A DNA stretch of 64,000 nucleotides from the NCBI GenBank assembly GCA_030533445.1, contig CM060065.1:558001-622000 (forward strand), in the 5' to 3' direction. The stretch comes from Cyprinodon diabolis. Lineage: Eukaryota; Chordata; Actinopteri; Cyprinodontiformes; Cyprinodontidae. The notes under the pieces were generated by a model. That model did no database searches. It was not told the DNA's origin and saw only the letters and a program-made list of their open reading frames with translations. Below are positions 57,901 to 64,000 of this stretch, one piece after another (position 1 is the stretch's first letter; each line of letters opens with the position of its first letter). Position numbers and translations under genes: made by a program.

Positions 57901-60900
57901 AATCCGTATTCACCTGCTGGCTTATCTGGACCCACCTGCTGGCTAATCCGGACCCACCTGCTGGCCAATCCGGACCCACCTGCTGGTTAATCCGTACTCA
58001 CCTGCTGGCTAAACTAAACCCACCTGCTGGCTAACCCAGATCCACCTGCTGGCTAATACGTACTCATCTGCTGGCTAATCCGGACCCACCTGCTGGCTAA
58101 TCCGGACCCACCTGCTGGCTAATCCGTATTCACCTGCTGGCTAATCCAGACCCACCTGCTGGCTAATCCGTACTCATCTGCTGGCTAATCCAAACCCACC
58201 TGCAGGCTAATCCGGACCCACGTGCTGGCTAATCCGTATTCACCCGCTGGCTAATCTGGACCAACCTGCTGGCTAACCTGGACCCACCTGCTGGCTAATC
58301 CGGACCCACTTGCTGGCTAATCCGTACTCACTTGCTTGCTAACCTGGACCCACCTGCTGGCTAATCCGGACCCACCTGCTGGCTAATCCGTATTCACCTG
58401 CTGGCTTATCTGGACCCACCTCCTGGCTAATCCGGACCCACCTGCTGGCCAATCAGGACCCACTTGCTGGCTAATCCGTACTCACCTGCTAGCTAATCTA
58501 AACCTACCTGCTGGCTAATCCGGACCCACCTGCTTGCTAATCCGTACTCATCTGCTGGCTAATCCGGACCCACCTGCTGGCTAATCCGGACCCACCTGCT
58601 GGCTAATCCGTATTCACCTGCTGGCTAATCCAGACCCACCTGCTGGCTAATCCATACTCATCTGCTGGCTAATCCAAACCCACCTGCAGGCTAATCCGGA
58701 CCCACGTGCTGGCTAATCCGTATTCACCCGCTGGCTAATCTGGACCAACCTGCTGGCTAACCTGGACCCACCTGCTGGCTAATCCGGACCCACTTGCTGG
58801 CTAATCCGTACTCACCTGCTGACGAACCTGGACCCACCTGTTGGCTAATCCAAACCCACCTGCTGGCTAATCCGGACCCACCTGCTGGCTAATCCGTATT
58901 CACCCGCTGGCTAATCTGGACCCACCTGCTGGCTAATCCAGACTCTCAAACTGGCTAATCTGTACTCATCTGCTGGCTAATCCGGACCCACCTGCTGGCT
59001 AACCCGGACTCACCTGCTGGCTAACCCAGACCCACCTGCTGGCTAACCCAGACCCACCTGCTGGCTAATCCGTACCCAACTGCTGTCTAATCCGTACTCA
59101 TCTGCTGGCTAATCCAAACCCACCTGCAGGCTAATCCAGACCTACCTGCTGGCTAATCCGTATTCACCTGCTGGCTAATCTGGACCCACATGCTGGCTAA
59201 TCCAGACCCACCTGCTGGCTAATCCAGACCCACCTGCTGGCTAACCTGGACCCACCTGCTGGCTAATCCAAACCCACCTGCTGGCTAATCCGTATTCACC
59301 TGCTGGCTAATCTGGACCCACCTGCTGGCTAATCCAGACCCACCTGCTGGCTAATCCGTACTCATCTATTGGCTAATCCGGACCCACCTGCTGGCTAACC
59401 CAGACCCACCTGCTGGCTAACCCACACCCACCTGCTAGCTAATCCGGACCCACCTGCTTGCTAATCTGTACTCACCTGCTGGCTAACCTGGACCCACCTG
59501 CTGGCAAACCTGGACCCACCTGCTGGCTAATCCGGACCCACCTGCTGGCTAATCCGTATTCACCTGCTGGCTAATCTGGACCCACCTGCTGGCTAATCCG
59601 GAACCACCTGCTGGCTAATCCGGACCCACCTGCTGGCTAATCCGTATTCACCTGCTGGCTAATCTGGACCCACCTGCTGGCTAATCCGGAACCACCTGCT
59701 GGCTAATCCGTATTCACCTGCTGGCTAATCTGGACCCACCTGCTGGCTAATCCGGACCCACCTGCTGGCTAATCCGGACCCACCTGCTGGCTTATCCGGA
59801 CCCACCTGCTGGCTAATCCGTACTCACCTGCTGGCTAACCTGGACACACCTTCTGGCTAATCCGGACCCACCTGCTGGCTAATCCGTATTCACCTGCTGG
59901 CTAATCTGGACCCACCTGCTGGCTAATCCAGACCCACCTGCTGGCTAAATCGTACTCACCTGCTGGCTAACCTGGACCCACCTGCTGGCTAATCCAAACC
60001 CACCTGCTGGCTAATCCGGACCCACCAGCTGGCTAATCCGTACTCACCTGCTGGCGAACCTGGACCCACCTGCTGGCTAATCTGGACCCACCTGCTGGCT
60101 AATCCGGACCCACCTGCTGGCTAATCTGTATTCACCCGCTGGCTAATCTGTACCCACCTGCGGGCTAACCTGGACCCACCTGCTGGCTAATCCAAACCCA
60201 CCTGCTGGCTAATCCGTATTCACCTGCTGGCTAATCTGGACTCACCTGCTGGCTAATCCAGACCCACACACTGGCTAATCCGTACTCACCTGCTGGCTAA
60301 CCAGGTCCCACCTGCTGGCTAATCTAAACCCACCTGCTGGCTAATCCGGACCCACCTGCTGGCTAATCCGTACTCACCTGCTGGCTAACCAGGTCCCACC
60401 TGCTGGCTAATCTAAACCCACCTGCTGGCTAATCCGGACCCACCTGCTGGCTAATCCGTACTCATCTGCTGGCTAATCCGGACCCACTTGCTGGCTAATC
60501 CGGACCCACCTGCTGGCTAATCCGTATTCACCTGCTGGCTAATCCAGACCCACCTGCTGGCTAATCCATACTCATCTGCTTGCTAATCCAAACCCACCTG
60601 CAGGCTAATCCGGACCCACCTGCTGGCTAATCCGTATTCACCTGCTGGCTAATCTGGACCAACCAGCTGTCTAACCTGGACCCACCTGCTGGCTAATCCA
60701 GACCCACCTGCTGGCTAATCCGTATTCACCTGCTGGCTAATCTGGACTCACCTGCTGGCTAATCCAGACCCACACACTGGCTAATCCGTACTCACCTGCT
60801 GGCTAACCTGGTCCCACCTGCTGGCTAATCTAAACCCACCTGCTGGCTAATCCGGACCCACCTGCTGGCTAATCCGTACTCATCTGCTGGCTAAACCGGA

Positions 60901-63900
60901 CACACTTGCTGGCTAATCCGGACCCACCTGCTGGCTAATCCGTATTCACCTGCTGGCTAATCCAGACCCACCTGCTGGCTAATCCATACTCATCTGCTTG
61001 CTAATCCAAACCCACCTGCAGGCTAATCCGGACCCACCTGCTGGCTAATCCGTATTCACCTGCTGGCTAATCCAGACCCACCTGCTGGCTAATCCATACT
61101 CATCTGCTTGCTAATCCAAACCCACCTGCAGGCTAATCCGGACCCACCTGCTGGCTAATCCGTATTCACCTGCTGGCTAATCTGGACCAACCGGCTGTCT
61201 AACCTGGACCCACCTGCTGGCTAACCCAGACCCACCTGCTGGCTAATCCAGACCCACCTGCTGGCTAATCCGTATTCACCTGCTGGCTATTCTGGACTCA
61301 CCTGCTGTCTAATCCAGACCCACACACTGGCTAATCCGTACTCACCTGCTGGCTAACCTGGTCCCACCTGCTGGCTAATCTAAACCCACCTGCTGGCTAA
61401 TCCGGACCCACCTGCTGGCTAATCCGTACTCATCTGCTGGCTAATCCGGACCCACTTGCTGGCTAATCCGGACCCACCTGCTGGCTAATCCGTATTCACC
61501 TGCTGGCTAATCCAGACCCACCTGCTGGCTAATCCATACTCATCTGCTTGCTAATCCAAACCCACCTGCAGGCTAATCCGGACCCACCTGCTGGCTAATC
61601 CGTATTCACCTGCTGGCTAATCTGGACCAACCAGCTGTCTAACCTGGACCCACCTGCTGGCTAATCCAGACCCACCTGCTGGCTAATCCAGACCCACCTG
61701 CTGGCTAACCTGGACCCACCTGCTGGCTAATCCAAACCCACCTGCTGGCTAATCCGTATTCACCTGCTGGCTAATCTGGACCCACCTGCTGGCTAATCCA
61801 GACCCACCTGCTGGCTAATCCGTACTCATCTATTGGCTAATCCGGACCCACCTGCTGGCTAACCCAGACCCACCTGCTGGCTAACCCAGACCCACCTGCT
61901 GGCTAATCCGGACCCACCTGCTTGCTAATCTGTACTCACCTGCTGGCTAACCTGGACCCACCTGCTGGCAAACCTGGACCCACCTGCTGGCTAATCCAAA
62001 CCCACCTGCTGGCTAATCCGGACCCACCTGCTGGCTAATCCGTATTCACCTGCTGGCTAATCTGGACCCACCTGCTGGCTAATCCGGAACCACCTGCTGG
62101 CTAATCCGTATTCACCTGCTGGCTAATCTGGACCCACCTGCTGGCTAATCCGGACCCACCTGCTGGCTAATCCGGACCCACCTGCTGGCTAATCCGTACT
62201 CACCTGCTGGCTAACCTGGACACACCTGCTGGCTAATCCGGACCCACCTGCTGGCTAATCCGTATTCACCTGCTGGCTAATCTGGACCCACCTGCTGGCT
62301 AATCCAGACCCACCTGCTGGCTAAGTCGTACTCACCTGCTGGCTAACCTGGACCCACCTGCTGGCTAATCCAAACCCACCCGCTGACTAATCCGGACCCA
62401 CCTGCTGGCTAATCCGTATTCACCTGCTGGCTAATCCAGACCCACCTGCTGGCTAATCCAGACCCACCTGCTGGCTAATCCGTATTCACCTGCTGGCTAA
62501 TCCGTATTCACCTGCTGGCTAACCTGGACCCACCTGCTGGCTAATCAAAACCCACCTGCTGGCTAATCCGGACCCACCTGCTGGCTAATCCAGACCCGCC
62601 TAATGGCTAACCTGGACCCACCTGCTGGCTAATCCAGACCCACATGCTGGCTAATCTGGACCCACCTGCTGGCTAATTCGGACCCACCTGCTGGCTAATT
62701 CGGACCCACCTGCTGGATAATACGTACTCACCTGCTGGCTAATCCGTATTCACCTGCTGGCTAACCTGGACCCACCTGCTGAATAATCCAGACCCACCTG
62801 CTGGCTAATCAGTACTCATCTACTGGCTAATCCGGACCCACCTGCTGGCTAATCCAGACCCACCTGCTGGCTAACCTGGACCCACCTGCTGGCTAATCCG
62901 GACCCACCTGCTGGATAATACGTACTCACCTGCTGGCTAATCCGTGTTCACCTGCTGGCTAACCTGGACCCACCTGCTGAATAATCCAGACCCACCTGCT
63001 GGCTAATCAGTACTCATCTGCTAGCTAATCCGGACCCACCTGCTGGCTAATCCGGACCCACCTGCTGGCTAATCCAGACCCACCTGCTGGCTAACCTGGA
63101 CCCACCTGCTGGCTAATCCGGACCCACCTGTTGGCTAATCCGTACTCACCTGCTGGCTAGCCTGGACCCACCTGCTGTCTAATCCGGACCCACCTGCTGG
63201 CTAATCCGTATTCACCTGCTGGCTAATCTGGATCCACCTGCTGGCTAATCCGGACCCACCTGCTGGCTAATCCGTACTCACCTGCTTGCTAACCTGGACC
63301 CACCTGCTGGCTAATCCGGACCCACCTGCTGGCTAATCCGTATTCACCTGCTGGCTTATCTGGACCCACCTGCTGGCTAATCCGGACCCACCTGCTGGCC
63401 AATCCGGACCCACCTGCTGGCTAATCCGTACTCACCTGCTGGCTAAACTAAACCCACCTGCTGGCTAACCCAGATCCACCTGCTGGCTAATACGTACTCA
63501 TCTGCTGGCTAATCCGGACCCACCTGCTGGCTAATCCGTATTCACCTGCTGGCTAATCCAGACCCACCTGCTGGCTAATCCGTACTCATCTGCTGGCTAA
63601 TCCAAACCCACCTGCAGGCTAATCCGGACCCACGTGCTGGCTAATCCGTATTCACCCGCTGGCTAATCTGGACCAACCTGCTGGCTAACCTGGACCCACC
63701 TGCTGGCTAATCCGGACCCACTTGCTGGCTAATCCGTACTCACCTGCTTGCTAACCTGGACCCACCTGCTGGCTAATCCGGACCCACCTGCTGGCTAATC
63801 CGTATTCACCTGCTGGCTTATCTGGACCCACCTGCTGGCTAATCCGGACCCACCTGCTGGCCAATCCGGACCCACTTGCTGGCTAATCCGTACTCACCTG

Positions 63901-64000
63901 CTAGCTAATCTAAACCTACCTGCTGGCTAATCCGGACCCACCTGCTTGCTAATCCGTACTCATCCGCTGGCTAATCTGGACCAACCTGCTGGCTAACCTG
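48922..64000. repeat. Satellite super-repeat copy 3 (at least 15.1 kb, open at window end)
   Basis: Markers recur again: GGCTATGCCGG at 55401, ATCTATTGGC at about 59365 and 61829, CTAAGTCGTACTC at 62321. Spacing to copy 2 is 15,040 and 14,948 bases for the GGCTATGCCGG and CTAAGTCGTACTC markers. Confidence 0.75.

Larger units (their letters stand above)
15475..64000. repeat. 22-bp satellite array, ~2,200 units, continues beyond window
   Basis: A head-to-tail array with unit halves CACCTGCTGG and CTAATCCGGACC, never interrupted by other sequence. The first ten to fourteen bases are nearly invariant. The last eight vary among a few forms: CCGGACCC, CCGTACTC, CCGTATTC, CTGGACCC, CCAGACCC, CCAAACCC and (A)CCTGGACCC. 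Indel variants include CACCTGCTCTGCTGG (27-bp unit), CCGGACAACCTG (two bases shorter) and CCGCCTAATGG. Because 22 is not a multiple of three and the unit contains TAA on one strand and TAG on the other, all six frames stop within a few units; no open frame of 60 codons occurs. The arrangement is hierarchical (see the ~1.07-kb and ~15-kb periods). Confidence 0.98.

Noticed and set aside
15475..64000. CRISPR array
   Set aside because: Units are directly adjacent with no unique spacers, in a eukaryotic genome; it is a satellite.
15475..64000. Repeat-protein coding region
   Set aside because: A 22-bp unit shifts frame each copy and carries TAA or TAG, so every frame is stopped within a few units.

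Overview
The window reads as nuclear DNA of a bony fish, probably a percomorph; this rests on the gene and on the repeat families, not on any database match. It contains one intact gene, a three-exon fibroblast growth factor of the FGF19/21/23 (endocrine) subfamily that I call fgf21, on the + strand (coding exons 6349-6559, 6855-6958, 13653-13967; 209 codons plus stop). It is sandwiched between two unrelated-looking tandem arrays and filled with transposon debris.

Layout. 1-1548: end of a 58-bp tandem array that enters from outside the window, with a partial 580-bp (10-unit) higher-order period. 1549-3282: non-LTR retrotransposon fragment (RTE-like endonuclease tail, linker and reverse transcriptase), frameshifted and cut at both ends. 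3283-6240: AT-rich intergenic DNA with a 34-bp hairpin palindrome, a CACTG-ended MITE and a few exon-like blocks I cannot assign. 6148-6348: fgf21 promoter and 5' leader. Intron 1 (295 bp) is largely one MITE copy. Intron 2 (6.7 kb) holds more MITE copies, a 786-bp long-TIR DNA transposon with perfect 6-bp target-site duplications that carries an exon-like ORF, an AT pentamer microsatellite, an inverted pair of interspersed repeats and two G-quadruplex candidates. 13968-14560: 3' UTR with an AU-rich element and polyadenylation signals. 14770-15080: interspersed repeat.

15475-64000 (three quarters of the window) is one uninterrupted satellite array of a 22-bp unit, about 2,200 copies, with no other sequence in it and running off the window end. 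It is organised hierarchically: 22-bp monomers, about 1.06-1.09 kb higher-order blocks, and super-repeats of roughly 13-16 kb (mostly about 15 kb) that occur about three times. Monomer variants are dominated by C-to-T and G-to-A changes at the single CpG, and each common monomer carries a CACCTG E-box and a TAATCC homeodomain-type site.

I found no tRNA, rRNA or CRISPR, and no evidence of a new enzymatic system. The most unusual content is the multi-scale satellite next to an endocrine growth-factor gene, and the exon-carrying TIR element in that gene's intron.
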